This document shows positions 43,286 through 51,824 of a stretch of DNA of 64,000 bases, one piece after another. Position 1 is the stretch's first letter, and each line of letters begins with the position of its first letter. A model generated the notes under the pieces. That model ran no database searches. It was not told the origin of the DNA and worked only from the letters and a program-made list of their open reading frames with translations. The DNA lies in assembly GCA_937921035.1 (NCBI GenBank), contig CALEUL010000049.1:1-64000 (forward strand), written 5' to 3'. The DNA is from an uncultured Porphyromonadaceae bacterium. Lineage in GTDB: Bacteria > Bacteroidota > Bacteroidia > Bacteroidales > Muribaculaceae. The translations under genes were made by a program, and so were the position numbers.

Positions 43286-43804
43286 TCAGTTGAGGTCGAT
43301 GAGACCCTCGGGGAGAGTCATTGTTATAATATTGTGTTCTAAATCGATGTCGTCGATAAAATCGTCGGCAGCGGGTACGAGGATGTGGCGGCCGTCGGCT
43401 GTTTCCACATCTAAAACCACGTTTTCGGTGGAGTCGTCCACATCTGCCACTGTGCCGAGCTCGTGGTCTCCGTCAAACAGCCTCAGTCCGATAAGCTGGT
43501 CGTAGGTCAGGCACTCGTCCTCGTCTGTTTCGGGCAAATATTCTGTCGGTACGAATGCCTGTGCGCCGGTGAAGAGTTTTGCCTCCTCCGAACTTTCGAT
43601 ACCGCGTAATGCGATGGTGTAGCCGTCGCCTTTCTGCTTCACCTGCGTAATGCGCCAGGGCACTGGCAGCCCGTCCTCTTTCACAAATATGAACATCCCG
43701 GGCTGCAGGTCCAGGTTATAAGGATAGCTCAGGGAAATCATGCCTTTGTAGCCTACTGGCTTGCCGAAATTTCCGAGGCAGAAAAGAGAGCCGGAATCTA
43801 TCAT
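43286..43804 (-). CDS. rimM: Ribosome maturation factor RimM
   Basis: Helps assemble the head of the 30S subunit, 172 residues. The N-terminal domain (about 5-80) has CLGNFGKPVGYKGMISL and ALRGIESSEEAKLFTG. The PRC-barrel domain (about 95-165) has GLRLFDGDHELGTVADV and VPAADDFIDDIDL. It overlaps the DUF4290 gene by 4 bases. Confidence 0.93.
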   Translation of the reverse strand: MIDSGSLFCLGNFGKPVGYKGMISLSYPYNLDLQPGMFIFVKEDGLPVPWRITQVKQKGDGYTIALRGIESSEEAKLFTGAQAFVPTEYLPETDEDECLTYDQLIGLRLFDGDHELGTVADVDDSTENVVLDVETADGRHILVPAADDFIDDIDLEHNIITMTLPEGLIDLN

Positions 43805-44391
43805 TTCTTGCGTTTCTTTTTGCCGGAAGGAGTGGGCGCCTGCTTGAAGTCCTGAATTCGGATAGTGGATGCGTCCTCGTTAATTTCTCCGTGCGACATC
43901 ATTCGCATTTCCTTGAATATGCGGCTGTCGTTGGCGCTCTCGGGGCTTGATGCCATCAGTGTTTTTTTCATCTGGTTGGCAATCAGGGTAATCAGTGCCG
44001 TGCGTTCCATGCCCGGTTCCATTGTGCATGCTGTCTCGATAAGCGCTGGAATCAGTTTTCCATAATGGCGGAACGGCAGCGTGCCGGGACGTTCTGCCGG
44101 AACGGGGTCCGGGCCTTGGTCGAAGGCGTCGGGCATCACAATCTCGAAGGGAGTGTCTACATCGAGCTGGAAATCACTCATAATAATCAGGTGATCCCAA
44201 AGTTTACGTTCGTATTCCTCAATGTCGCCCGTTGGAGGAAACAGCACGCGCATGGCGTCGATAATAGATGCGGCGCAATCGGTGCGTTCGTAGCGGTCCT
44301 CTATGGTGAGACAGTAGTCTACCATATTCTGTATGTTACGTCCGTATTCCGGAAGAATAAGTTTTTTGAGCCGGTTGTTGTATGTGAGCAT
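43801..44391 (-). CDS. DUF4290-family protein
   Basis: A 196-residue cytoplasmic protein beginning MLTYNNRLKKLILPEYGRNI, with RTDCAASIIDAM and YERKLWDHLIIMSDF. This matches the DUF4290 family I recall from Bacteroidota, often beside cell-cycle or ribosome genes. The C-terminus is a basic tail (GKKKRKK), which may bind nucleic acid. First gene of the rimM-ompA-dnaB operon. Confidence 0.8.
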   Translation of the reverse strand: MLTYNNRLKKLILPEYGRNIQNMVDYCLTIEDRYERTDCAASIIDAMRVLFPPTGDIEEYERKLWDHLIIMSDFQLDVDTPFEIVMPDAFDQGPDPVPAERPGTLPFRHYGKLIPALIETACTMEPGMERTALITLIANQMKKTLMASSPESANDSRIFKEMRMMSHGEINEDASTIRIQDFKQAPTPSGKKKRKK

Positions 44392-44419
44392 CAGTAGCTG
44401 TATTTACTTTTTCAATCGG

Positions 44420-44450
44420 CAAATTTAATTGAAAAAAGCCAATTCTCAAA
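44420..44450 (-). promoter_or_regulatory. Promoter of the DUF4290-rimM-dnaB operon
   Basis: On the minus strand TTTG at 44450-44447, 19 bases, TAAATTTG at 44427-44420, 28 bases before the ATG. Confidence 0.7.
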
Positions 44451-44475
44451 ATCGGGAGGGCGGCGCAGATTGCTT

Positions 44476-45294
44476 TTATAGATATTTTGCAGCGAGGGAA
44501 TCGTAGGCGGCACTCTGTCGGAACTCGCGAAGCCAGGTGTTTATGGAGTCGAGCAAAATACTGTCGCCCGGAGCGAGGGCCCATACCTGAAACTGGCTGA
44601 AACTGATGGGTACCGAAAAGTCAAGGCCTGGATAATCGGCAACCATGTGCCTTGCAATGCTTTCGTTTACAACGGCACGCGGTATTTGCCCCAAGGCGGT
44701 CATGATAACCAGATGTTCGGCGGAATATTCCGGCACGGACTGTACCGTTATGCTGTCGCCCATCTCCTGGCCGAGATTCCTTAGACGCGTGCGGAAAGGC
44801 GAGCCGTCGGCAATCCACACTGTATCGCCGCGCAATTGCTGCTGCGATGTAACCGTCAGGCTGCTGTCGGCGTTGCGGAGCTGCACCAACACCTGCCGGT
44901 CGAGATACACGGCGTCGGTCAATGGAAAGTATTCCTTAAGCGTTTTTGTTGCCGGTATGGATGCGACAAGAATGTCATACTCGCCGTCGTTAAGACCTCG
45001 GAAGGCACGGTCGAGGTCGCTTACAGGATGGAATTTCATCGCTATTCCGTGGCTGCGTCCTATTTCGCGCAATATACAGTAGTCGAAGCCCTCGGCGCTG
45101 TCGTGGCGCATGAAGTATGTCATTGGCGACATCTCGATAGCTACCGCCAGGGTGTCGGCCGATGGTTTGATATAGTCGTCGGAGAGTGTGGACGGCGGAA
45201 TGTTGCAACGCCTTACAAGACTGAGGCATACTAATATGGCCGCAATGGCCAGAACGATCAGGGGCAGGCGCCCCATTGTTAGTTTAGCTTTCAT
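44476..45294 (-). CDS. Membrane-anchored solute-binding protein (SBP family 3-like)
   Basis: A 272-residue protein. One N-terminal hydrophobic segment (about 8-25, LPLIVLAIAAILVCLSLV) acts as anchor or signal. A periplasmic binding fold follows, with AIEMSPMTYF, DLDRAFRGLNDGEYDILVAS, FPLTDAVYLDRQVLVQL and SINTWLREFRQSAAYDSLAAKYL (last part given as YDSLAAKYL). It resembles the amino-acid-binding half of MltF but has no lytic transglycosylase domain. The frame extends upstream to 45495 through antisense tRNA-Pro; the real start is the ATG at 45294. The ligand is unknown and no ABC permease is nearby. Confidence 0.82.
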   Translation of the reverse strand: MKAKLTMGRLPLIVLAIAAILVCLSLVRRCNIPPSTLSDDYIKPSADTLAVAIEMSPMTYFMRHDSAEGFDYCILREIGRSHGIAMKFHPVSDLDRAFRGLNDGEYDILVASIPATKTLKEYFPLTDAVYLDRQVLVQLRNADSSLTVTSQQQLRGDTVWIADGSPFRTRLRNLGQEMGDSITVQSVPEYSAEHLVIMTALGQIPRAVVNESIARHMVADYPGLDFSVPISFSQFQVWALAPGDSILLDSINTWLREFRQSAAYDSLAAKYL

Positions 45295-45354
45295 ATTAAA
45301 ACTAACACGCCGCAACCCCGCGCGGTTGAAAAAATCACCAAAAATGACAGACTT

Positions 45355-45386
45355 CTTGGATGGAAGCAAAAAAATGCTTAACTTTG
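45355..45386 (+). promoter_or_regulatory. Promoter of tRNA-Pro
   Basis: CTTG at 45355-45358, 20 bases, TAACTTTG at 45379-45386, 11 bases before the tRNA. Confidence 0.7.
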
Positions 45387-45396
45387 CAAAAGTTTT

Positions 45397-45470
45397 CGGG
45401 GCGTAGCGCAGTCCGGTAGCGCTCCTGGTTTGGGACCAGGCGGTCGCAGGTTCGAATCCTGTCACCCCGA
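45397..45470 (+). tRNA. tRNA-Pro(UGG)
   Basis: A 74-base cloverleaf. Anticodon arm CCTGG-TTTGGGA-CCAGG with anticodon TGG. D-arm GCGC/GCGC, T-loop GTTCGAATC. The acceptor arm has one mismatch at the sixth pair. CCA not encoded. Confidence 0.95.
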
Positions 45471-45475
45471 CTTGT

Positions 45476-45519
45476 AGGCTGCCTTTAACATTCACGATGT
45501 TAAAGGCAGCCTGCTTTTT
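45476..45519 (+). terminator. Terminator of tRNA-Pro
   Basis: Perfect 16-bp arms (45476-45491 and 45497-45512) around a 5-base loop, followed by GC and TTTTT. Confidence 0.9.
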
Positions 45520-45674
45520 ATAGGGCTAAACAGATGGTACAGTTGTCGTTATGCCAAAGTTTTGGCTGTGCTGTCGGGCCTTTGTTTTTGAATTAATATT
45601 TGTGCTGTTGCGGCAACATTGAACCCTGCGCGTGCTTGTAGACTCTGTATTTATCTGTATCTGTAAAACCCGAT

Positions 45675-45705
45675 TTTGTTACTACGGCAAAAATTTGTAA
45701 CTTTG
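45675..45705 (+). promoter_or_regulatory. Promoter of the cytidylyltransferase operon
   Basis: TTTG at 45675-45678, 19 bases, TAACTTTG at 45698-45705, 38 bases before the ATG at 45744. Confidence 0.7.
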
Positions 45706-45743
45706 TACGTTTATGGGAAACCATACTTTTTTTGATATTCAGC

Positions 45744-46433
45744 ATGAAACCCTTATATATCATTCCGGCACGCGGAGGCAGTAAAGGAATTCCCCGCAAA
45801 AATATTAAGGAACTCGGCGGCAAGCCTTTGATTGCATACAGCATAGAAGTGGCGAGCGCCGCCAGGGCAGTGTATGGCGGTTACATATTGCTCAGCACCG
45901 ATGATGCCGAGATTGCCGATGTGGCACGCAGCTGCGGCTTAGAGGTAGACTATATGCGTCCTGCCGCGCTTGGCGCCGATACCACCGGCTCGCAGGATGT
46001 GATTCTCGATGCGATGAACTGGGCCGAGGGGCAGGGCATTGCCTTCGATTGCGTGGTGCTTCTTCAGCCGACATCGCCTTTCCGTATCCCTGCGGATGTC
46101 ACCGGCGCAATGGAAATGTATACCGGTGCCGAGGATATGATTGTTAGCGTGTGCCCGTCCGAGGCCAATCCGTACTATAATCTTTTCGAGACCGACAGCG
46201 AGGGCAATCTGCACATCTGCATGGGCGACGGCCTCTACACCCGGCGCCAGGATGCACCGCAGGTGCTGGAGTATAACGGCGCTGTGTATGTAATCAATCC
46301 GCACTCTATCCGCACTATGCCGATGGGCGCGTTCCCTGTATGCAAGCCTTTTATGATGCCTGCCGGGCGTAGTCTTGACCTCGATACCCTCGACGACTGG
46401 CGCCGGGCCGAAGAAAAAATAGCCGAGTTATGA
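45744..46433 (+). CDS. CMP-sialic/nonulosonic acid synthetase (acylneuraminate cytidylyltransferase)
   Basis: Activates a nine-carbon acidic sugar with CTP, 229 residues. The N-terminal nucleotide-binding motif is IIPARGGSKGIPRKNIKELGG (given as PARGGSKGIPRKN). Further motifs are YILLSTDDAEIADVA, VVLLQPTSPFR and DTLDDWRRAEE. It could use Neu5Ac, legionaminic or pseudaminic acid; the sequence does not decide. It overlaps the next gene by 4 bases. The sugar synthase genes are not in the window. ATG at 45744 is chosen over 45732 as it starts the family motif directly. Confidence 0.88.
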   Translation: MKPLYIIPARGGSKGIPRKNIKELGGKPLIAYSIEVASAARAVYGGYILLSTDDAEIADVARSCGLEVDYMRPAALGADTTGSQDVILDAMNWAEGQGIAFDCVVLLQPTSPFRIPADVTGAMEMYTGAEDMIVSVCPSEANPYYNLFETDSEGNLHICMGDGLYTRRQDAPQVLEYNGAVYVINPHSIRTMPMGAFPVCKPFMMPAGRSLDLDTLDDWRRAEEKIAEL

Positions 46434-47500
46434 ACGAGAACCATACAATATCCGAAAATGCCGGGCTGCTCGAGGCTCTCGGTCGTCTTAATGCATTGTC
46501 CGGCAGCGGTATGACTCTTTTTGCGCTCGACGAAGACGCCCGTGTAGTGGGTACGCTCACCGATGGCGACATCCGGCGCGCGCTTATCGGCGGAGCAACG
46601 CTCGAATCTACTGTCGGCCAGGCATGCCGCCGCAATTTCCGCAGCGTACGCGCTGCCGATATCGATCCAGCATCGCTGAAAGCCTGCCGCATGGACGGCA
46701 TAATGCTTGTGCCTGTGCTCGATGCCGAGGGACGCCTTGCCTCGCTGATAAATCTAAACCGCTGCCGCACCGTCCTTCCGCTGTCGGCCGTCCTTATGGC
46801 CGGAGGCATGGGCGAACGGCTGCGTCCGGCTACTCTTACAACTCCGAAGCCTCTGCTGCAAATCGAGGGCAAGGCTATCATCGACTACAATGTGGAGCTG
46901 CTGGCATCGTGCGGCGTTTCCGACATTACTGTGTGTACCCGCTATCTTTCTGGGCAGATTTTCAGTCATTTCGAGCAACCGGTGGCTGGCGTGCAGGTGA
47001 AATGCGTGCGCGAGGACGAACCGCTTGGCACCATTGGAGCCGTAACTCTCACCGATGCGGCCTTGCGGCCCGGCGACACTATTGTGATGAATTCCGACCT
47101 GCTCACCACCATATCTTTCGAGGAAATGTATCTGCGCCACCGCGAGACGCACGCCGACATTACTATTGCCGCCGTGCCCTACCAGGTGTCTGTGCCGTAT
47201 GCAATTCTCACCCTCGGAGGAGAGGACCGCTCGCAGGTTACGGCAATCGAGGAAAAGCCCTCGTATTCCTACTATGCCAACGCTGGCATATATATTTTCT
47301 CCAACGAAGTTCTCGGTATGCTTGTGCCGGGCACCCGCACCGACGCCACCGACCTTATCACGGCGGCCATTGCCTCCGGACGCAAGGTTACCTATTATCC
47401 TATCAGCGGAACATGGATAGATGTCGGCTCGCCGGTGGATTTCCGGCAGGCCGCCGAACTGATGCGCCACCACAACTCGATGGCAAAAGCGAACTCTTAA
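46430..47500 (+). CDS. CBS-domain sugar-phosphate nucleotidyltransferase (PtmE-like)
   Basis: A 356-residue protein. Residues ~10-125 are a pair of CBS domains (LFALDEDARVVGTLTDGDIRRALI, given as GTLTDGDIRRAL). Residues ~120-350 are an NTP-transferase domain with VLMAGGMGERLRPATLTTPKPLL (core LMAGGMGERLRP), DEPLGTIGAV, VMNSDLLTTI, EEKPSYSYYANAGIYIF and WIDVGSPVDF. This fusion is that of PtmE, which makes GDP-glucosamine in legionaminic acid synthesis. Pairing with a CMP-sugar synthetase supports a nonulosonic acid role, but the nucleotide and sugar are not proven. Confidence 0.82.
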   Translation: MNENHTISENAGLLEALGRLNALSGSGMTLFALDEDARVVGTLTDGDIRRALIGGATLESTVGQACRRNFRSVRAADIDPASLKACRMDGIMLVPVLDAEGRLASLINLNRCRTVLPLSAVLMAGGMGERLRPATLTTPKPLLQIEGKAIIDYNVELLASCGVSDITVCTRYLSGQIFSHFEQPVAGVQVKCVREDEPLGTIGAVTLTDAALRPGDTIVMNSDLLTTISFEEMYLRHRETHADITIAAVPYQVSVPYAILTLGGEDRSQVTAIEEKPSYSYYANAGIYIFSNEVLGMLVPGTRTDATDLITAAIASGRKVTYYPISGTWIDVGSPVDFRQAAELMRHHNSMAKANS

Positions 47501-47539
47501 GGCTGTTCCGCGTTTTCAATTATATAACCGACATAAAAC

Positions 47540-48757
47540 ATGGCAGATTCCAATTTCATCGATTATGTAAAGATATTATGCCGCTCGGGCAAGGGCGGCG
47601 CCGGCTCGCGACATTTCTATCGCGCCAAATACGTACCCAAAGGCGGTCCTGACGGCGGCGACGGAGGCCGCGGAGGCCATATCATTCTCCGTGGCAACCG
47701 CAATATGTGGACGCTTCTTCCGCTGAAGTACCGCCGCCACATATTCGCCGGCAACGGTCAGGCCGGTTCCGGCGGCCGCAGCTTCGGCAAGGACGGTGAT
47801 GATGTTGTTGTAGAAGTTCCCTGCGGCACCGTAGTGTTCGATGCCGAGACGGGTGAGTACCTGTGCGAGGTTACCGACGACGGTCAGGAGGTGAAGCTCC
47901 TTAAAGGCGGTCGCGGCGGTCTTGGCAACTGGCATTTCAAAAGCTCCACCAACCGCACCCCGCGCTATGCGCAGCCCGGCGAGCCGGCCATAGAACGCAG
48001 CATCATCCTTGAGCTGAAAATGCTTGCCGATGTGGGTCTTGTGGGCTTCCCGAATGCAGGAAAGTCGACGCTCCTCTCGGCTGTCAGCGCGGCTGAACCT
48101 AAGATTGCCGACTATCCATTCACCACAATGGAGCCGCAGCTCGGTATTGTGGCGTATCGCGACAACCGCTCGTTTGTTATGGCGGATATCCCCGGTATTA
48201 TAGAAGGTGCCAGCGAGGGCAAAGGACTTGGTTTGCGATTCCTCAGACATATCGAGCGCAATGCTGTGCTCCTTTTTATGGTTCCTGCAGATGCCGACGA
48301 TATCACCGAACAATATAACATTCTGCTTCGCGAGCTTAACCAGTTTAACCCGCAGCTTGCCGACAAGCAGCGCGTGCTTGCTGTCTCGAAATCCGATATG
48401 CTCGACGACGAACTCCGCCAGGAGATTGAAAAGACGCTCCCCGCCGATGTTCCGCACGTGTTCATCTCTGCCGTTACAGGATATGGCATAACAGAACTCA
48501 AGGACCTGCTGTGGGCGGCTATAACCGACGAAAAGAACATCATCGCCGCCGACAATCTTGTTCATCGGCCGCTCGACGGCAACCACCGTGTGCGCGAGGA
48601 GGACGAATTTATCTTTGAATATGTTCCAACTCCCGACGACGACGAGGAGGAAGGAGAGGATCTGCAGAGCATCAGCGCCGAACAATGGGGCGAGGATATC
48701 GACTGGGATGATGCCGAGGAACTGGATTCCGACGAAGATTTTATAAACGGCAAATGA
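47540..48757 (+). CDS. obgE: GTPase ObgE/CgtA
   Basis: Ribosome-associated GTPase for 50S assembly, 405 residues. The glycine-rich Obg fold (about 1-160) has GGDGGRGGHIILRG and KGGRGGLGN. The G domain (about 160-335) has G1 GFPNAGKSTL, G3 DIPGIIEGA and the SKSD (G4-like) motif. An acidic C-terminal tail of ~65 residues (about 340-405) is present, as in other Bacteroidota. It overlaps prmC by 4 bases. Confidence 0.97.
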   Translation: MADSNFIDYVKILCRSGKGGAGSRHFYRAKYVPKGGPDGGDGGRGGHIILRGNRNMWTLLPLKYRRHIFAGNGQAGSGGRSFGKDGDDVVVEVPCGTVVFDAETGEYLCEVTDDGQEVKLLKGGRGGLGNWHFKSSTNRTPRYAQPGEPAIERSIILELKMLADVGLVGFPNAGKSTLLSAVSAAEPKIADYPFTTMEPQLGIVAYRDNRSFVMADIPGIIEGASEGKGLGLRFLRHIERNAVLLFMVPADADDITEQYNILLRELNQFNPQLADKQRVLAVSKSDMLDDELRQEIEKTLPADVPHVFISAVTGYGITELKDLLWAAITDEKNIIAADNLVHRPLDGNHRVREEDEFIFEYVPTPDDDEEEGEDLQSISAEQWGEDIDWDDAEELDSDEDFINGK

Positions 48758-49617
48758 CTACCGCAGGCGATTACTTCCGTGCTACCGTGGCGCGCCTCAG
48801 GCCTGTATTGGATTCCGAGGCGGAGGATGCCGCACGCATAATATTCGAGGATGTTGCCGGGTACGACCGTAAGTATATCTTTATGAACGGCGACCGTGAG
48901 ATTCTCGATTTTGTGCAGCGCAATATTTCTGCCGCCGTGGACAAGGTGCTCGCCGGCGAACCGGTGCAGTACGCTGTGGGCCGCGCGCGCTTTATGGGCA
49001 TGGATTTCAAGGTTTCGCCTGCCGTATTGGTCCCACGTCCCGAGACTGAGGGACTTGTGGACCTGATTACCGATGACTGGTGCGGACGCTCCGATCTTTC
49101 GGTACTGGACCTCTGTACCGGCTCGGGCTGCATTGCCGTGGCGCTTTCGCGCGCACTGCCGTTTTCGGATGTTGAGGCGGTTGATATCAGTGCCGATGCG
49201 CTTGCCGTAGCCCGGGAGAATGCCGCGGCATTGGGTGCGCGCGTGCGGTTTGTCCGCGCCGACGTGCTCGACCTCAGGCCGGAGGAAGACGGGAAATTCG
49301 ATATAGTCGTAAGCAATCCGCCATACGTCTGCGAATCGGAGAAGAAGGACATGGATGCACGTGTGCTGGATTATGAGCCGCATCTTGCTCTCTTTGTCCC
49401 GGATAGCAATCCTCTCGAATTCTACAGGCCCATTGCGGAATATGCCTCGCAGGCATTGAAGAAGGGCGGAATGCTGTACTTCGAAATAAATCCTTTGTTT
49501 GCTTCCGATATAGCGTCAATGCTGAACAATACGGGATTTGCCGATGTTCAGATTTTTAGAGACTATCGCGGAAAACAGCGTTTTGCACGTGCCGCTAAAA
49601 CAGCCGAGCCATCATGA
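48754..49617 (+). CDS. prmC: Release-factor glutamine methyltransferase PrmC
   Basis: Methylates the GGQ glutamine of RF1 and RF2, 287 residues. The helical N-terminal domain is about 1-80. The Rossmann domain has VLVPRPETEGLVD, VLDLCTGSGCIAVAL and the catalytic NPPY in VSNPPYVCES. It overlaps obgE and recX by 4 bases each, so the three are coupled. Confidence 0.95.
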   Translation: MTTAGDYFRATVARLRPVLDSEAEDAARIIFEDVAGYDRKYIFMNGDREILDFVQRNISAAVDKVLAGEPVQYAVGRARFMGMDFKVSPAVLVPRPETEGLVDLITDDWCGRSDLSVLDLCTGSGCIAVALSRALPFSDVEAVDISADALAVARENAAALGARVRFVRADVLDLRPEEDGKFDIVVSNPPYVCESEKKDMDARVLDYEPHLALFVPDSNPLEFYRPIAEYASQALKKGGMLYFEINPLFASDIASMLNNTGFADVQIFRDYRGKQRFARAAKTAEPS

Positions 49618-50129
49618 TGAGAGCGTCTATTTCCCCGGAGCGTGCTCTGGAGCGCCTGGAGCAGTTGTGCGTACGCAGCGAACACTGCACGGCCGAGCTT
49701 ATGGCCAAGTTGCGCACATGGAAAATCACTCCGGAGGATACCGAGGCGATTATTTATTCGTTGCAGCGCCGCCGTTTTGTGGACGACGGGCGTTTTGCCA
49801 GAGCCTTCGTGCGCGATAAATACCGCTTCAACCGTTGGGGGCGCATAAAAATTCGCATGGAGCTGCGCGCAAAACATATCCCGGCAGACATTATCGATGC
49901 AGCTATGGATGAGATTGATGAAGAAATATATATTGCCGGGCTAAAGGCATTGATTAATTCAAAAATGCGCGTGGCGCGTGGCGACGATGCCTTCAAAATC
50001 CGTCAGAAAATATTCCGCGCCGCCGTTTCACGCGGATTCGAGTCGGCTTTAGTAGCAAAAATGCTGCCGGTCGGTTGCATGGACGCTCCGGAAGACTTTT
50101 ATGTGGAAAACGGCGAGTCCGATATATAA
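49614..50129 (+). CDS. recX: RecA regulatory protein RecX
   Basis: A 171-residue helical protein of three RecX repeats: near residue 10 (ALERLEQLCVRSEHCTAEL), 45 (IIYSLQRRRFVDDGRFARAF) and 130 (KIRQKIFRAAVSRGFE). RecX inhibits RecA filaments. The gene starts with the coupled ATGATG overlapping prmC; an internal second Met (residue 2) is equally possible. recA is not in the window. Confidence 0.88.
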   Translation: MMRASISPERALERLEQLCVRSEHCTAELMAKLRTWKITPEDTEAIIYSLQRRRFVDDGRFARAFVRDKYRFNRWGRIKIRMELRAKHIPADIIDAAMDEIDEEIYIAGLKALINSKMRVARGDDAFKIRQKIFRAAVSRGFESALVAKMLPVGCMDAPEDFYVENGESDI

Positions 50130-50156
50130 AAATTGTATTTTTTAAGCATACATAAC

Positions 50157-51812
50157 GTGGAAGCACAGAAAACACTAAACGCATATATAAGGCAGTCCAT
50201 ACAGCAGAACTGGGATATGCCCGCTCTTACTGATTTCAACGGTGTAACGTACACATATCATGATGTGGCGCGCAAAGTTGCAAAAATGCACATACTGTTC
50301 AGGCACGCAGGCCTTGTGCAGGGCGACAAAATTGCATTCTGCGGCCGCAACAGCGCCGAGTGGGCTATGGCTGCAATCGCTTCCATAACCTACGGTACCG
50401 TTACGGTTCCTGTCCTTCACGATTTCAAGGCCGATACGGTGCATCATCTCGTGTGCCACAGCGAGGCTAAGCTGCTATTTACAGATTCGCAGATGTGGGA
50501 GAATTTAGACCACGAGCACATGGAGCATCTGAAAGGCGCTATCCAGGTTTCCGACTATTCGTTGCTGTTCAGCCGCAGCAAGGAGCTGACTGCCGCACGT
50601 GAAAAGCTGAACCGTCTTTTTGGCGAAAAATATCCCGAACGATTTACACGTAACGATGTCGACTATCCCGAGTTCGACGGCGACCAGCTTGTGCTGATCA
50701 ACTACACTTCGGGTTCTATGGGCTTCAGCAAAGGTGTGATGCTGTCGTACAAGAGTCTGTGGAGCAATATACAGTACAGTATCGACGGGCTGTCGTTCCT
50801 CAGGCCCGGCGACGGAACCGTGTGTATGTTACCGCTGGCGCACATGTTTGGCCTTTCCATCGAATTGCTGCATCCCTTTGTCAAGGGATGCCATATCAAT
50901 TTTCTTACCCGTACGCCGTCGCCGCGCATAATCCTGGAAGCATTCGCGCAGGTGCATCCCAAACTTGTTATCGCCGTTCCGCTGATTATAGAGAAGATTA
51001 TCCGCTCCCGCGTGTTCCCATTGCTGGATAAACCGCTGATGAAGGTGCTGATGGCCATTCCCGTTTTAGACAAGAAGCTGTTGTCCAAGATAAGGGAGAG
51101 CCTTATCCAGGCATTCGGCGGAGAGCTGAAGCAGATAATCGTTGGAGGCGCGCCGCTAAACAAGGAAGTCGAGACTTTCCTCCGTAAAATCAAATTTCCC
51201 TACACTGTCGGCTATGGTATGACCGAATGTGGCCCGCTTGTAAGCTATGCTCCCTGGCAGGAAATACGTCTGGGGTCGTGCGGACGTCTTGTCGACCGCA
51301 TGAAGGCGCGTATCGATTCTCCTGACCCTGTGGCTGTGCCGGGTATGCTGTATCTCAATGGCGACAATGTAATGCTGGGCTACTATAAGAACCCCGAGGA
51401 AACCAAGGCCACGTTTACCGATGACGGCTGGCTGAAAACCGGAGATATTGCCCAGATGGACGCCGACGGCTTCCTGTATCTGCGCGGTCGCGAGAAGAAT
51501 ATGATTCTCGGCCCTTCCGGACAGAACATATATCCCGAGGAGATAGAGCAGATTCTTAACAATCTGCCATACGTGAACGAATCGCTGATAGTGATGCGCG
51601 ACGGCAAGCTGTTTGCGCTTATACATCCCGACGTCGAGGCCGCCCAGAAGGCGGGTATGGACAACACGCGCATAACACAGCAGATGGAGGACAATATACG
51701 CGTGCTCAACGACAAGCTGCCGCCCTACAGCCAGGTGAGCGGTTTCAAACTCTTCGACGAAGAATTCGAGAAAACGCCCAAGCGCTCTATCAAACGCTAT
51801 CTGTATCAATAA
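50157..51812 (+). CDS. AMP-forming long-chain acyl-CoA ligase
   Basis: Activates a fatty acid with ATP and CoA, 551 residues. The ATP-loop motif is NYTSGSMGFSKGVMLSY. The later motifs are YGMTECGPLVSYAP (A5), WLKTGDIAQMDADGFLYLRGR (A7-A8 region, given as LKTGDIAQMD) and NIYPEEIEQ. The C-terminal Lys is in KTPKRSIKRYL. A TTG at 50133 and a GTG at 50157 are both possible. I chose GTG because VEAQKTLNAYIRQSI aligns with the family N-terminus. Lipid remodelling is the likely role. Confidence 0.9.
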   Translation: MEAQKTLNAYIRQSIQQNWDMPALTDFNGVTYTYHDVARKVAKMHILFRHAGLVQGDKIAFCGRNSAEWAMAAIASITYGTVTVPVLHDFKADTVHHLVCHSEAKLLFTDSQMWENLDHEHMEHLKGAIQVSDYSLLFSRSKELTAAREKLNRLFGEKYPERFTRNDVDYPEFDGDQLVLINYTSGSMGFSKGVMLSYKSLWSNIQYSIDGLSFLRPGDGTVCMLPLAHMFGLSIELLHPFVKGCHINFLTRTPSPRIILEAFAQVHPKLVIAVPLIIEKIIRSRVFPLLDKPLMKVLMAIPVLDKKLLSKIRESLIQAFGGELKQIIVGGAPLNKEVETFLRKIKFPYTVGYGMTECGPLVSYAPWQEIRLGSCGRLVDRMKARIDSPDPVAVPGMLYLNGDNVMLGYYKNPEETKATFTDDGWLKTGDIAQMDADGFLYLRGREKNMILGPSGQNIYPEEIEQILNNLPYVNESLIVMRDGKLFALIHPDVEAAQKAGMDNTRITQQMEDNIRVLNDKLPPYSQVSGFKLFDEEFEKTPKRSIKRYLYQ

Positions 51813-51824
51813 ATTGGATTGTTT

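Noticed and set aside
45295..45495. N-terminal extension of the solute-binding protein
   Set aside because: It translates the antisense strand of tRNA-Pro (the VTGFEPATAWSQT-type artefact). The real signal segment begins at 45294.
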